A stretch of DNA of 64,000 bases, taken from the NCBI GenBank assembly GCA_946902875.1, contig OX336345.1, positions 10,633,395 to 10,697,394 on the forward strand. Reading direction: 5' to 3'. The stretch's first letter is position 1. The number at the start of each line of letters is the position of its first letter. The notes under the pieces are model-generated. The model did no database searches. It had not been told where the DNA came from and saw nothing but the letters and a program-made list of their open reading frames with translations. Below are positions 31,284 to 42,790 of the stretch, piece after piece. The DNA is from Nematopogon swammerdamellus. Taxonomy: Eukaryota > Arthropoda > Insecta > Lepidoptera > Adelidae. A program made the translations under genes and the position numbers.

Positions 31284-34200
31284 TTAATCCATCAGATTGC
31301 CTTTGGAGTCTGAGTCCTTTTCACGTTCTGTCGCCTTCTTGTCTTCTTCGACTTTGAGTTTCTTGAAACGATCGGCGATGTAGCTCCAGTACTTGCTCCT
31401 AATTTTGTCATATTTCTCCATCAGCATTTTGCAAAGTTCCAGGGCGCGATCGGCATTGTACAGGATGCTGCTCTCTCCTTTCTTTATCTTTTCCTCGCAT
31501 ATGTCTATTATGAAAGCCAGTAAGTACGGGGATCTACACTTGGACTTGTATAAATCCTCACAGAATAATGAGACCACTGCATTTCCTCCGAGTCCTCTTT
31601 TATCGTGCAAAAGAATCCCCCGAAGATAGTTCCAAGGGCTCTCATTGTTCTTCACAAACTTGATTTTCTCTATAGCGTAGCAAATTTCCTTTTGAACTAT
31701 GAAGTCGGACCAGCCCAGATGATTGTTGACAACAAAGTAGCGTTGGTTCCACGCTGAGTTATTACGCACATCTTCAGTTATGAGAGTATCCACAAAATCC
31801 AACTCTGTGTTGTACAACCTGAAAAGCAATACAAATCATTTTTATAATTTTATAAAAAACTGTTCCGGTCGCACAGACCACAAGAGAAACATTTTTGGTT
31901 GACGTTATTCCAGCTGACATTTTAGGGTTCTATAGTCAGCCACGCTGATGGGTCCCTTTAAAATCGATAAAGTGTTCTTTACGCTGTATGTCGTCCATCC
32001 GCCTGTAGAAGGTGCAGGGTATATCAGAATATTTGTGTTATATGTGTTTTACAGAACAAAATCTGTTTTCTTTCATTCAGTTCAGTCCTTAGCGCGAACC
32101 CGACTCACATTTGGCTGGTTTTTATTATTTGTTGTTTTACTTTAGAGTTTGCCCTACAATCACACCAAGTTTGACGCTTGTATTATACTACTTACCGTTT
32201 TTTACGACAGACAAAAACAAAAAAAGTAATAAAAAGCATGTTTCTTATTTTTTTTTTATTATTATTTATTAGGATATCCGCTCCACAGGCCGCCATAATT
32301 ACACATATTTTCTAAAAATTTCAACCAGCTGTCTATTACGGTTTAAAAGAGAGCCCTTTAAAGGTAGGACAGAGGGACGGACAGACAGCGTAGGCTTAGT
32401 AATAGGGCCCCATAAAAACCCTTAAAAGTAATCAAAGTAAAGAAAACAGGTGATGAACACAGCACTCCAAGGCTACACCGAACACATCAGGGCCCATTGC
32501 AAGTAGGAGAAGGTTTCAATGGAGCACAAGATTTCGCAGTCAACCTAACACAAGTAAATATCATACCCGAACGTCTTGATGACCCACTGGCGATGTTGCC
32601 AGGCATGGTAATTCTTGGGGTCTTGTCCCAGGACCGTAGCTGTGAGCTCTAACTCCTGCGATGGATCCTTCATCCACTCCACGATGACCCGGCGATGATG
32701 CCACACCTGATATATAAATAATTTGCTCAATGTAGTATGTCCCATTCCCATGTCAGTATTTCCTTTATGCTGTTCACACTGGCTAACTCGGTTTAACGCC
32801 CAATTCTATGCAGAACTTGTGTGATATAACTAAAGAGTGAAATAAAAAAATATTTTAATAAACATTAAACCAACTTCAAAAAACAACTAGAACTAAAAAG
32901 TGTTAAATCATGAAAGAGCTGGGGTGGCTGGAGTAACACTACCCGAGCGCCAACGTACTACGGACCGTCTTGTGGTCTCAGTGCGGAGGATGGCCCACCC
33001 GCCTTCCCAAGAGGCTGGGCAGCAAACAACAACAGCAACAAAGTGTTAAATAATATTTTGGTTCATATTCGGACCCTTGCGTTGAAGGCGGTACAAAAGC
33101 ACACCTAAAAATTGATAGATGGACCCTTTTGTGCTTTTGTACTGCCTTCAACGCAAGGGTCCATCTATAAATTTTTAGGTGTGCGTCAGTTCAATGTTTT
33201 TTAAAAGTTTTTTTTTATTATTAATGAATGAATGACTCACTTGATAATTCTTTGGTGAGCTATCTATGGCTGCATCAACATATTCCAACTCCGTGGTTAG
33301 ATCTGTTCCCAGTGCTTTCAATAATTCTCGCCTGAAATGTTACATGTAAAGTTTGTTTAAACACTCAGGAGGAAATCGTCTCGGCGCCGCAGAGTGCCCG
33401 AAGTGCAACGGGCGACTTTTGGCATCAAAATACACACTCTTTGAATATAGTGATAAGGCTTATTCTTCTAAATAAAGATGAAGATTATGCCCTACTTGAT
33501 CTGACACATTTTGGCGCCAACCTAGAGCAAAAAATTTACAGAAATCTGTAAATAGTTGATTTCGAGACTTGGTAACGGATACCATTTTCGTGCGCGAATT
33601 TGTCGCGCCGCCGCCTCAAATAAAAATGTGTTATTGGTGTTTTAAGTCAATAGTTTGTTGTGTTTGTGTATAAATTCGAAAGAATACAACATTTCTTAAG
33701 TGATGTCTTATCATTGGAGGTTTTTATCGATTCTCGAGTGTGTAAAATAAAAAAAACTTAACCTCACTAGGTACTCTAGGTAATAAAGGTCAGTGCACTG
33801 TAGGCACTGTAGGAAGTTTTGTAACGATTACAACTATAATAAAATTATTTTTAGAAAATTTATTTAAAAATATTTAACGAGATTAGTGCGGGCGCCGACA
33901 CCTGTGGTTAAATGATCTTATACAAAGGGCTCTTGAATCAGTGTGCGGTGAGGACTAAACACAATAAAATACCTACTGTGCTTTACAGAAACACAGTAGC
34001 TATTAGATAGGACTTTTACATGTAGGTAGATAGATAGAAAATTCTTTATTGCTCCAGTAAACATTAAACAGTAACAAATACATTGGAAAATTTACATAAG
34101 GTGCAAAGGCGGACTCCTAGTACGGTAGTCACTCCTAGGCGGACATGTAGTACGGTTTTTTCTACAAATTTTACATAATATATATATATACAGTACCAGA

Positions 34201-36964
34201 TAGTAAATAATTAACATCGAGCTTTAAAGAGATAATCCGGTTTTAGAGTGTCGTCCCTGTCGCATGAACTCGCACGTCTCTGTGCGACAGGGACAACACT
34301 CTACAACTGGATTGTCCCTTTCTAAAGCTCAATGTTCATTATTTAATGCCAGGTACTGTAACTATTTACATATTATTTTATTTCAACATATTCGTATTTG
34401 AAAAGTTTATTGCTCACGCAGAGTACCGACATTGATAAGATTAAACTCGCTTTGTAACTGCAAATAATATTAACCGTGTACACACATGTATGAACACGTA
34501 CATACTCTTTGACAGTAGGTAAACTCAAACTCAAGGTTTTTATTTGCAGACAAAGTAGTAGGTGTACAAAGTATTATTACTATATATTATACCTAATTAC
34601 ATAACTAGAAATTAAATAAAACAGAAAAAACAAAATACATAATAAAAAAAAATAGATGAAATACTTATAACAAAAAAAATCACAAAAAAAACAACACATT
34701 GTTTGAACAAAGGATGCGGCACAGCTCTTATTCCTAAGGTGAACCATAGGAAAGCTGATTTTAAGACTAACCCATTTTTTTTTATTTTCACACAATTTTG
34801 ACAACTTACTAATATAGAAAAGAGTTTAAAAACGCAAAAAAACAAAACCAAAAAATCAATAAAAAAGAGAAAAGAATAAAAAATTAAAACAAAGAAAGAC
34901 GAGTGTGTTACAGTGAGAACAAAAAAAAACAAATAGAAAACAAAATAAGTAAATAAAAAGTAAGATAAAAATCAAATTAAGGGCAGTGATTAATAAATAT
35001 CATGTTAACCTCCTTTTTGTACTGCCAGTAAAATTTAAATTAGACCTTATTAACTTTATTGGTGATGGAATGTTGTTCCAGCACTTGGAAGCCGCGTATC
35101 TAAAGGATCCTTCAAAGGCGGCTCCGTGATGCTTTGGAACAATGAGTAGAGTGCCAGCACCTCGTGTGCCGTGAGCGTGTTTTGCACCTGCACACTCAAG
35201 CTTCTCCGATAATAACTCTGGAGCATGCGTATTAACAATTCGGTGAAGCTGGCTGGCAAGGTGCAGCACACGTCTATTGTTCATATTTAGTACCTACATT
35301 AAAATTATTTAGACCAAATGCATTGCGTAAATAAATAGCACTATGTGTTTCTGCTTCAAGGAAAGAATTATAAATTAAGGCGGGGTCCGGGTATCAAATT
35401 TGGCCCACAAAAGTGTTTCCAATTGCCACGCTCCATACGTCTGTTCTGTATGTGGCTGGTAACAATCAGGTGTCACAATTCGTGAATGTTTTTACAAATC
35501 AAATTGCTTATTTTATCTTCAACTCTCACGCTCAACTCATTTGCTACTACCTAGTTACATTCCACTTTATTCATTGAATCTCAAACATCCAAAGGTTGAC
35601 TGTAAGAAATCTTTGTAAGGGATAAGTCCGCCTTTGCACCTTATGTCAAATTTTCTAATGTAGAAAATTAAGCAGTAATAAATATTACTGCTTAATGTTT
35701 ATTGGAGCAAGAAAGCATTTTCTATCAATTGTGTCTTCTCATGGAAGTGGCTTTCCACCAGGAACACAAGTAATGACATGGTGTAGATTTAATGTGAAAC
35801 TGTTTTCTATTTAAATAGATGGTAATGTGTTATTATGTGGCTAGTCACTAAATACTTATAAAAATATGTATATAAAAAATACTCTGCGAAGTTTCTTGTC
35901 GGTTCTTCTTCGTGGGTGTAATCAAACCGGATAGAACAAATTGCAACAAGTTCGAGTGCAGTCTAACCGCCATATGAATGATCAATAAACAATACAATAC
36001 ATATAAAGGAATATAGCCAACCTATACTGCCAAACAGTGTAGTTGGCAGCATTGAGTTCCACGGCATCCTTCGTGAGGTCGAGTGCCCGGTGGGACTTCT
36101 CATTTAGCCGCAACACGGCGCGAAAGTAGTCATACACATCCTCGACTGGGAAAAAATAAGATTGTTTTTTTTGTTACATACATACATAAATAGTGTCACA
36201 CCTGTTTCCCGGTGGGGTAGGCAGAGACAACGGCTCTCCACATGCCACGATCCTGACACACCTCTGCCGCCTCTTCCACTCCCATTAAATGTTCTTAATG
36301 CATACTCGTCGGTTACGGGTACGTGTATCGATTAATGAACCCCCCCCCCCCCCCCCCGAGGAGTGGGGCTGGGGTGCGTACAAAGTACCTCCAAAAAGAA
36401 AGCGAAAATGAGAAATGAAGCATATAAAACAATGAAGGGACGAGAAAAAGTTTTTAGTTATTTGCTTCCCCCCCAAAACACAAGTCGATAGCTTGAAAAA
36501 AATTCAAACGTATAAAAAAGAATCATTACTTAGCTAATTACGATTGCCTCTTCTCCGTCTTATAAAAACACTCTAGGGAATAGCCATACTAACAGGTTAT
36601 GTCGGGGCGGTGAATTTAGTTTTTCCGCAAAGTAGCCATGTCTGACCAGTGACCTGTTAAAATTTTCAAAATAAAATGTCTCGAAAAGTATTGATCGCCT
36701 CGGGCTAATTCTTTCACTAATATTCTTCTAACATCCTAAAAACTACCAGCACTTTGCTATCAAACCTGCCATGCTATATCTCACCCGTCTTTTTCCAGAT
36801 TTCACTGAAACAATGGGAATTGGAGAAAACTCACATTTCTCAGAATGAGCAATGCTGACGACAGGCGCTGGTCCGTCGTCCTGTTTTACGGGCGCTACAT
36901 CCGCCCACTCCGGCCGGTCGCGATACAACATCCACGGCCCGTCGCTGTCTCCGGATTCGGACAT
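31284..36964 (-). CDS. FNTA: Protein farnesyl/geranylgeranyltransferase type-1 subunit alpha
   Basis: Shared alpha subunit of farnesyltransferase and geranylgeranyltransferase I, which attach isoprenoids to CaaX proteins in the cytosol. Five exons on minus: 36964-36835, 36145-36022, 33331-33241, 32706-32567 and 31818-31284. All have GT-AG borders and compatible phases, giving 1020 nt, 339 residues plus stop. Exon 1 has [19 protein letters not shown], the typical N-terminal block. Prenyltransferase-alpha repeats appear as [50 protein letters not shown] and [12 protein letters not shown]. The C-terminus is a Lys/Glu/Asp-rich helix. Length is close to insect orthologues and somewhat shorter than vertebrate ones, mostly at the N-terminus. 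The ATG at 36964 is the only one in frame; the open frame before it has no Met. Introns 1-4 hold repeats. A full LINE sits about 0.3 kb upstream. Confidence 0.95.
31917..32425. repeat. Lepidopteran interspersed repeat in FNTA intron 4
   Basis: The segment CACACCAAGTTTGACGCTTG, TTATTAGGATATCCGC, CAACCAGCTGTCTATTACGG and GACGGACAGACAGCGTAGGC recurs diverged at 43900-44200. Endings of this kind are abundant in moth genomes. No coding. Confidence 0.65.
32945..33045 (+). repeat. Short repeat with (CAA)n tail, copy 1
   Basis: GACCGTCTTGTGGTCTCAGT through GAGGCTGGGCAGCAAACAAC, ending in a CAA-type tail, matches 57540-57628. This is the shape of a LINE or SINE 3' end with a CAA tail. It lies in an FNTA intron. 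Confidence 0.75.
33064..33181. repeat. Two-part inverted repeat in FNTA intron
   Basis: CACCTAAAAATTGATAGATG and GGACCCTTGCGTTGAAGGC segments are each followed by their complements in a swapped order (33120-33181), giving two interleaved stems. Confidence 0.75.
34191..34358. repeat. MITE with hairpin structure in FNTA intron 2
   Basis: A near-perfect inverted repeat starting CAGTACC and ending GGTACTG, flanked by TA on both sides, with a loop around 34265-34280. Typical of a short Tc1/mariner-type MITE. Confidence 0.8.
34521..35400 (-). mobile_element. CR1-like LINE 3' fragment
   Basis: On minus, 35284-35000 reads [20 protein letters not shown], then [20 protein letters not shown], the C-terminal block of CR1/jockey-type reverse transcriptases ('RSFRY.A...WN.LP..I'). 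Downstream lies A/T-rich 3' UTR to about 34521. The 5' side fades out near 35400. It is truncated and lies in FNTA intron 2. The remainder of that intron (33332-34190, 35401-36021) contains short repeat tails (35590-35640, 35880-36000) and no coding exon I could support. Confidence 0.7.
36340..36357 (+). repeat. Run of 18 C in FNTA intron 1
   Basis: A homopolymer. Intron 1 (36146-36834) also holds, at 36540-36645, a block starting CGATTGCCTCTTCTCC that recurs at 44963-45058. Confidence 0.95.
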
Positions 36965-37539
36965 GACTGGCGTGCGGATTTGTGGTGCAACGTACGTAAC
37001 GCTACGAACTCCGCCGTAGGTCGGTCCACGGTCTTCTAGACACCACGGACTTCTAGACACAACACAATACGCTAAGCCCGGGAAGACTTCGTTAACGACT
37101 TCATGCGCCTGTATCTTATCTAATAATAAATAAATCCAGTCAAGACAAGAGTATATTTACTGTAGGCGTCAGATCGTGTTGGATTCTTTCTTTGGGCGTG
37201 CCAGGCCAGAGTGCCAGTAGTAAATTTAAATAAATTATTTGTATACGCAAAGATAATATTTTTTTTTTTTTTTTTTTTTTTTTTTGGCAATCACACTTAA
37301 TTCGTGTATTTATGCCAAAGTCCCGTATTTAGAGTTATATAGAAGTTGCATGAGCAAAGCATTTATATTTAGTCATTAAAACCAATCATATTGAAAAGGT
37401 AGAAAAAAAACGCGCATACTACGAAACAAGCGAACAGTGAACAGCTTGCATGCATGAAAATAATAAAAGGAAGTAATTATACCTAAAAAGAAACACGATA
37501 TTATACAACTATAAAAGAAAATACACATTATTTCTATAT

Positions 37540-40500
37540 TTACAGTTTTATGTTGTTCTCTGCAATAAATTTAGCTATTAATTTCAGTATTTTGAGATTG
37601 TTAATAATCAGTAGACAATTAATGTTAGTGGGGAGGGGAACTTTAAATGATGGTAATGAAGAGTACAGTGGCGGAGTATTATTATTTAAGGGACATGTAA
37701 AAAAAATATGATTTAAATCACCCTCTTCCAAGCCGCACTCACACACGGATGAGTCTAAGATGTGGAGCCTGGCCAGGTGGACGGGAGAGCAACAGTGGCC
37801 GAGCCTAAGTCTGCATATAACAGAAGTGGCAACTTTAGATATGTTTAATTTATAAAACCACGGTCGCGCTGGAATACTTGCCTGGAACTGGGCATAATGT
37901 GAACCTTTATGTTTACTAGATGATTTCCAAACATTAGACCAGGATTGGGATAAATAAGATTGAGACAATGAAACCAAGTCATGAGAGTAATTGACATATG
38001 GAAATTTGTCCCCCCGGACCACAGCATCCTTAGCAAGGGCATCAGCACGCTCGTTGCCTACGATGCCGCAGTGCGATGGAATCCAGGCCAGGACGATCTC
38101 CTTTTTATTAAGGCAATTAAAGATTAAAGACTTTATATTAAAAATTATGGGATTATGCAATTTGGTGTAAAAAGGGTTTTGCACAAGGGCCTGCAGTGCA
38201 CTAAGTGAATCTGTAAATATGATAACTTTTTCCAAGTTTTGAAATACATTCACAAATTTAACTGCTTCCAGTAAAGCTGTGCACTCTCCTGTATAGACTG
38301 AAGTCTCCGGGGGGCATTTAATTATTTGATAAGTATTGCTACTTTTATGATAAACTGCGGCCCCTACACTACCTTTCTCTGATAATTTTGAAGCGTCGGT
38401 AAAGATAAGATCCCAACCTTGCCAATCTTTAGAGATGATAGAGTTAAATAATTTATCGGCTTTTTTAGAATCTTTATCTATACCAAAATTTTTTATAACA
38501 TCAGGTTGGTAGATGACTGCCTCGTATGGAGTCATGTATATGGGAAGATGAGGTGATCGATGCACTGGAGCTCGAAGATAATTAAACTTTCGGAAGCTAC
38601 GAACCAATCTAGTTGCTGGTTTATTAGTCCAATATGGTTTTTCAAATGACAATACAGAAAGAAGTTGCAGTTTGGGAATAAGAGGATGACTTGAAAGTTG
38701 TCTGGCCTTAAAAAGAAATCTGTCAGCCAAAAACTGACGACGTAAAAACAGAGGAGGGTCAACACACTCGACCTGAAGAGCATTGACTGGACTGGATTTC
38801 ATAGCTCCCGTTATGATGCGAAGGCACTTGGATTGGATCCGATCGAGCTTCTGCATAGCAGATTTGTTAGAAGGTTCCAATATAAAAGTGCCATAGTCAA
38901 GATGGCTTCGTATGAGAGCATTGTAAATTAATTTAAGTGAAAATGGATGGGCACCCCACCACACTCCAGCAAGAGTGCGTATTATATTAATATTTTTTTC
39001 ACATTTTTTAACTATTTGCTCCACATGCGGAGCACCAGACATTTTGGAGTCTAAAATTACGCCTAAGAATTTAGCCTGATTAGAAGTGGGAATGCGAACA
39101 TCTTTATAACATATGTCTATACGAGGTATGAGCCTTTTCCTAGAGAAGACTACTATGGAACTCTTGGGCGCTGATAAGTCTAGGCCGTGAGCATCAAGCC
39201 ATGATGACAAAGATAAAATGGCACGGCTAACTGAGCCAGCAGCGTCTGGGATTAATTTATGAGAAGCATAAATAAGAAGATCATCGGCATACTGTAAAAC
39301 ACGGGCAAAAGGATTTATAGCTCTGTCAAGGTCGTGGGTGTACAAGTTGTATAGAAGGGGGCTCAGGACTGAACCCTGGGGCAGTCCCTTCCAAACAACC
39401 CTGGCATCAGTCACAACATTTTCCGACCGAAGAACTATGGTTCTTTCAGTGAGTATATTTAAAACAAAAGATACAAATTTCTCTGGAACTCTTAGATGAA
39501 TCAATTTCTGCCTGAGAATTGGAAGGATGACATTGTCGTAAGCGGCTGAAATGTCCAAAAAGGCAGCGACAATTGATTCATTCCGGCTAAATGAAAGTCG
39601 GATATCCGTACTAATTATTCCGAGACTGTCCATGGTACTTTTGCCTTTTCTAAAGCCAAACTGACTTTTGGCCAAAAGGCCCCTACTTTCCAATAACCAC
39701 TCGAGCCTATTTTTCACCAAGTGTTCTGTGATCTTTAAGAGCGTGGCCGAAAGGGCAATAGGTCGATAAGAGGAACCATCATTAGGGTCTTTCTGTGGCT
39801 TGAGAATGGGAATAATTAACTGCCTTTTCCAGTCAGCTGGAATTACACCGATTTCAACTATTTTGTTAATGATTTGGAGATAATAATTGAGTGTGGGCTC
39901 ACTAGCATGCTTAAGAAACGAATATGGGATGCCATCTAAACCAGGGGAAGAATCCTTGACATGATTAGTAACTAACTTAAGTTCTCTGAGCAAGAAAGGA
40001 GCATCTATGGGAGAACTGTAAGGGGGAGACACGTAGACTAAAGGCAATTCTTCAAAACGAGGAGCCGATGGAGGAGCCAGTTTATTTAAAAAAGACTCTT
40101 TCCATAAGTCAGAAGTAGCTTTATAATTTGAATTGTCAATAAAAGCCGAACGATATCTCTTTACATTCTGCCAGACTAGGCTAGCTGAAGTAGATGGGGA
40201 GATGGATGAACAAAAACGTTTCCAACCCAGACGTTTTTTTTCCAGAAGCGTACGCTTGGTTCTTGCTTGAGTTTTCTGAAGCTCTAAGTAGTTAAGCCAT
40301 GACATGTCCTTTGCGTATTTAAGCTCGCTTTCATTTCGGGAGCGAATCGACTCAGTACAGTCAGAATCCCACCATGGAGGAGACGAGCGGTGAGTCTTGA
40401 ACTGTTTTATAGGTAAAATCTCATCAGCAACCCGGATGAGAGTATCAACAAACTGTGAGTAACAAGAGGTGACATTATCTGCTGAAGGAATAGGCAGACA

Positions 40501-41253
40501 CATGATATTATCTTCAACTGCAGAGCTAAAGCTATACCAATCAGCTCTTTCTAAGCGATACTTCAGTAAGGGGATAGTTTGAATGGGGCTAATATTACCA
40601 GACATGGGAAGGGACAAGATAATTGGAAAGTGATCACTACCATAAGTGCTAACAAGAGTACGCCAGGAGAGAAGTGATGACAGTTCCGGGGAACATAAGG
40701 ACAAGTCAACTGCACTAGGATTCTGGAATGGGGAAACACGACGAGTCGGAGACCCATCATTAAGAACACAGATGTTAAGTTCGTCCAAAATATCGGCCAA
40801 CCGATTTCCAGCCAAGCCGCTCTCGGACGAACCCCACATTGTGTGGTGACAATTAAGGTCACCGAGTAAAAGGAAAGGTTTAGAAATTGATTCGAACAGT
40901 AGCTTCAAGTCACTAAGGGATGATGATGAAGGATGAGGAATATAAATAGAAATAATAGTGAAACCCTTCACCCCCACAGCTACGGCATTAATACCGTCTC
41001 TGAGGGGAGGAAGAGTTACAATAGAGAAAGGAATTTTACTATTTACAAATAAGGCGCAACCGCCTTTGCCATCGCATCTGTCGTCCCGCAGGCTGGCATA
41101 GCCAGGAACTCTAAAATGAGAATCTGGCTTGAGCCAAGTCTCCGAGACTGCAGACACAATAGGTTTAAATTTATTTAAAAGAAAAATAAAATCAGATTTA
41201 TTTTTAATTATACTTCGACAATTCCACTGAAGAATCGACTCGAAGTGAGCCAT
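37540..41253 (-). CDS. LINE ORF2: endonuclease, reverse transcriptase, RNase H
   Basis: Makes the enzyme for target-primed reverse transcription. Residue positions are counted from an alternative ATG at 41313; MAHFESILQWNCRS starts 20 residues later. The endonuclease (about 25-250) has SETWL, LLGDLNCHHTMWG and GSDHFPI. The reverse transcriptase (about 430-760) has SSPGLDGIPY, QFGFRKGKST (about 553), GLPQGSVLSP and the catalytic YADD (about 675). RNase H (about 965-1090) has IFTDASK (about 967), FTDSLSALQAL (about 1028) and WIPSHCGIVGNERADALAK. A C-terminal CxCG...HIFFTCP zinc box (about 1190) is typical of I/R1-group proteins. The frame is intact and overlaps ORF1 by 50 or 110 nt in another frame, so translation may rely on reinitiation or termination coupling (inference). 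Confidence 0.93.
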   Translation of the reverse strand: MAHFESILQWNCRSIIKNKSDFIFLLNKFKPIVSAVSETWLKPDSHFRVPGYASLRDDRCDGKGGCALFVNSKIPFSIVTLPPLRDGINAVAVGVKGFTIISIYIPHPSSSSLSDLKLLFESISKPFLLLGDLNCHHTMWGSSESGLAGNRLADILDELNICVLNDGSPTRRVSPFQNPSAVDLSLCSPELSSLLSWRTLVSTYGSDHFPIILSLPMSGNISPIQTIPLLKYRLERADWYSFSSAVEDNIMCLPIPSADNVTSCYSQFVDTLIRVADEILPIKQFKTHRSSPPWWDSDCTESIRSRNESELKYAKDMSWLNYLELQKTQARTKRTLLEKKRLGWKRFCSSISPSTSASLVWQNVKRYRSAFIDNSNYKATSDLWKESFLNKLAPPSAPRFEELPLVYVSPPYSSPIDAPFLLRELKLVTNHVKDSSPGLDGIPYSFLKHASEPTLNYYLQIINKIVEIGVIPADWKRQLIIPILKPQKDPNDGSSYRPIALSATLLKITEHLVKNRLEWLLESRGLLAKSQFGFRKGKSTMDSLGIISTDIRLSFSRNESIVAAFLDISAAYDNVILPILRQKLIHLRVPEKFVSFVLNILTERTIVLRSENVVTDARVVWKGLPQGSVLSPLLYNLYTHDLDRAINPFARVLQYADDLLIYASHKLIPDAAGSVSRAILSLSSWLDAHGLDLSAPKSSIVVFSRKRLIPRIDICYKDVRIPTSNQAKFLGVILDSKMSGAPHVEQIVKKCEKNINIIRTLAGVWWGAHPFSLKLIYNALIRSHLDYGTFILEPSNKSAMQKLDRIQSKCLRIITGAMKSSPVNALQVECVDPPLFLRRQFLADRFLFKARQLSSHPLIPKLQLLSVLSFEKPYWTNKPATRLVRSFRKFNYLRAPVHRSPHLPIYMTPYEAVIYQPDVIKNFGIDKDSKKADKLFNSIISKDWQGWDLIFTDASKLSEKGSVGAAVYHKSSNTYQIIKCPPETSVYTGECTALLEAVKFVNVFQNLEKVIIFTDSLSALQALVQNPFYTKLHNPIIFNIKSLIFNCLNKKEIVLAWIPSHCGIVGNERADALAKDAVVRGDKFPYVNYSHDLVSLSQSYLSQSWSNVWKSSSKHKGSHYAQFQASIPARPWFYKLNISKVATSVICRLRLGHCCSPVHLARLHILDSSVCECGLEEGDLNHIFFTCPLNNNTPPLYSSLPSFKVPLPTNINCLLIINNLKILKLIAKFIAENNIKL

Positions 41254-42790
41254 CGCTGGCCGAGAGAGAGAGAGGAGTTTTAGTATTGGAAGCAGCGTGG
41301 TACGGTAAAGCATTTGATGATTTCAAAAAAGCCAAAAAGTTAATAAAGAGGCCATGGATGTCCCCAAGGTCGACACCATTTTCAGGACTCAGAGAATTCT
41401 GAGATTGTAAGGCACACCCATTCTGGGACGGAGAAGAATTAAATTCATTAAGCATTTTTTGATGAGCCTTCCTGTCGTAACCCTGTGACAAAGGGGCACG
41501 AGCACGAGGTTGAGAAGTTATAGTTTTCCTGTGAGAAGAGGTCGGAATGGAAGGATTATTAATTTTGGAAATGAAGGGTTTACTGGCCTGAGAGAAGGTG
41601 GATGACGAAACTACATCTGCATAGGAACGCTTAGGAGCCGAGAAACGTCTGGCAGCCTGTGCGTAAGAAATAGCCTCTTGGGCCATTACCGACTTAATAT
41701 TCTCTTGTCTAGAGCGCTCTGGACATTTTTTATTAATAGAGAAATGCCTGCCTTCACAGTACATACAGCAAGAGTTTTCTTCCGAAAGGTTACACTCGTC
41801 TCCAGAGTGCGACTGAGCACACTTGAAGCATCGAGGCTTAGAGCGGCACTGGGCCTTGGTGTGCCCATATCGGCAACACTGAAAACATTGAATGGTGGGA
41901 TATTTGTATATCTCCACTGGAAGGGAGTTGTACATAAGAGTTACTCGAGAAGGAAGCGTTTGACCGTCAAACGTCAGGACAACGGATTGAGTCGGTTTCC
42001 AAACTGGGTTGCCATCTACAAAAGTTTTAAAATTGAGCCTTCTGGCCTTCAAAACTTTGCCGCCCTCGGGAACTCCCAGCTCCTCGAGAAGTTCTTCAGG
42101 GGAAGCATCAGTCGGGACTCCCCTGACCAAACCGAGTCTAGTAATATTAAATGATGGAACAAATGCCTTATACATAATATGATTGTCTACAATATTATTT
42201 AAAAATGTGTTGGCGAAATTTGCTGTAGCAAATTCTACTGAGACACGGTTACGTCCGACACGCGTAACGCCTCCGTCCACGATGCCACTGAAACCAGTTC
42301 GTTTGAGAAATTTGCCAAAATGAATTGGATGGAGCACAGTTCCTGCAGATGGGTCTGACTCAACACGTTGAACGTGAATAACAAAGGGAGCACGATCGTG
42401 GTCCCTATATACAAGTATGTTAGATGAAGAGGCAGTTGGATTTTTCTGTGATGGAGGAATGATAGAAGAACTCTCCGTCGACCTGACCGTATGACAAGAG
42501 GTCGTCTCAGAGTCAGAGCTGCTGGTACTGCTCTTCTCTTGGAGACGATCCTCCTTCCTTCTGCGTTTCCGCTCGGCTTGCTTCTTCCATTTCGACTTTT
42601 CCCCAGTGACTCTTTTCAGAGACTGAGAATCTTCAATTGTTATATATTCCGCCACCGGAATCTCCGATGCCGGGAGTGACACATTCATAATATTATTTTC
42701 TAAACTTCCTAAATATGGGTTAGGACCCAATTGAGAATCATACATAGGCATAGGCGGGTCAGGGGGATCAGGAGGTTTTTTCACCTCCAT
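41204..42790 (-). CDS. LINE ORF1: gag-like nucleic-acid-binding protein
   Basis: 528 residues, starting at MEVKKPPDPPDPPMPMYDSQ. The open frame extends 47 codons upstream, but this ATG is preferred because the proline-rich start fits and the upstream part is 5' UTR-like. A charged Lys/Arg region (about 60-100) and a Ser-rich linker precede a fold with RGVPTDASPEELLEELG. Next is the C2HC-associated block ending EIYKYPTIQCFQC. Three Cys-His knuckles follow at about 299-355 (CFQCCRYGHTKAQC, CFKCAQSHSGDEC, CMYCEGRHFSINKKC). The C-terminal part is Ser-rich and probably disordered. It would coat the LINE RNA. Confidence 0.9.
   Translation of the reverse strand: MEVKKPPDPPDPPMPMYDSQLGPNPYLGSLENNIMNVSLPASEIPVAEYITIEDSQSLKRVTGEKSKWKKQAERKRRRKEDRLQEKSSTSSSDSETTSCHTVRSTESSSIIPPSQKNPTASSSNILVYRDHDRAPFVIHVQRVESDPSAGTVLHPIHFGKFLKRTGFSGIVDGGVTRVGRNRVSVEFATANFANTFLNNIVDNHIMYKAFVPSFNITRLGLVRGVPTDASPEELLEELGVPEGGKVLKARRLNFKTFVDGNPVWKPTQSVVLTFDGQTLPSRVTLMYNSLPVEIYKYPTIQCFQCCRYGHTKAQCRSKPRCFKCAQSHSGDECNLSEENSCCMYCEGRHFSINKKCPERSRQENIKSVMAQEAISYAQAARRFSAPKRSYADVVSSSTFSQASKPFISKINNPSIPTSSHRKTITSQPRARAPLSQGYDRKAHQKMLNEFNSSPSQNGCALQSQNSLSPENGVDLGDIHGLFINFLAFLKSSNALPYHAASNTKTPLSLSASDGSLRVDSSVELSKYN

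Noticed and set aside
34580..34932. Hydrophobic minus-strand frames (Phe/Leu/Ile-rich)
   Set aside because: Translations of an A/T-rich LINE 3' UTR. The apparent membrane character comes from T-rich codons.
36965..37060. Longer FNTA N-terminus starting at 37060
   Set aside because: That start would be GTG, and no in-frame ATG occurs further upstream. The ATG at 36964 gives an N-terminus typical of the family.
41678..42154. 158-codon frame on +
   Set aside because: Antisense shadow of the LINE ORF1.
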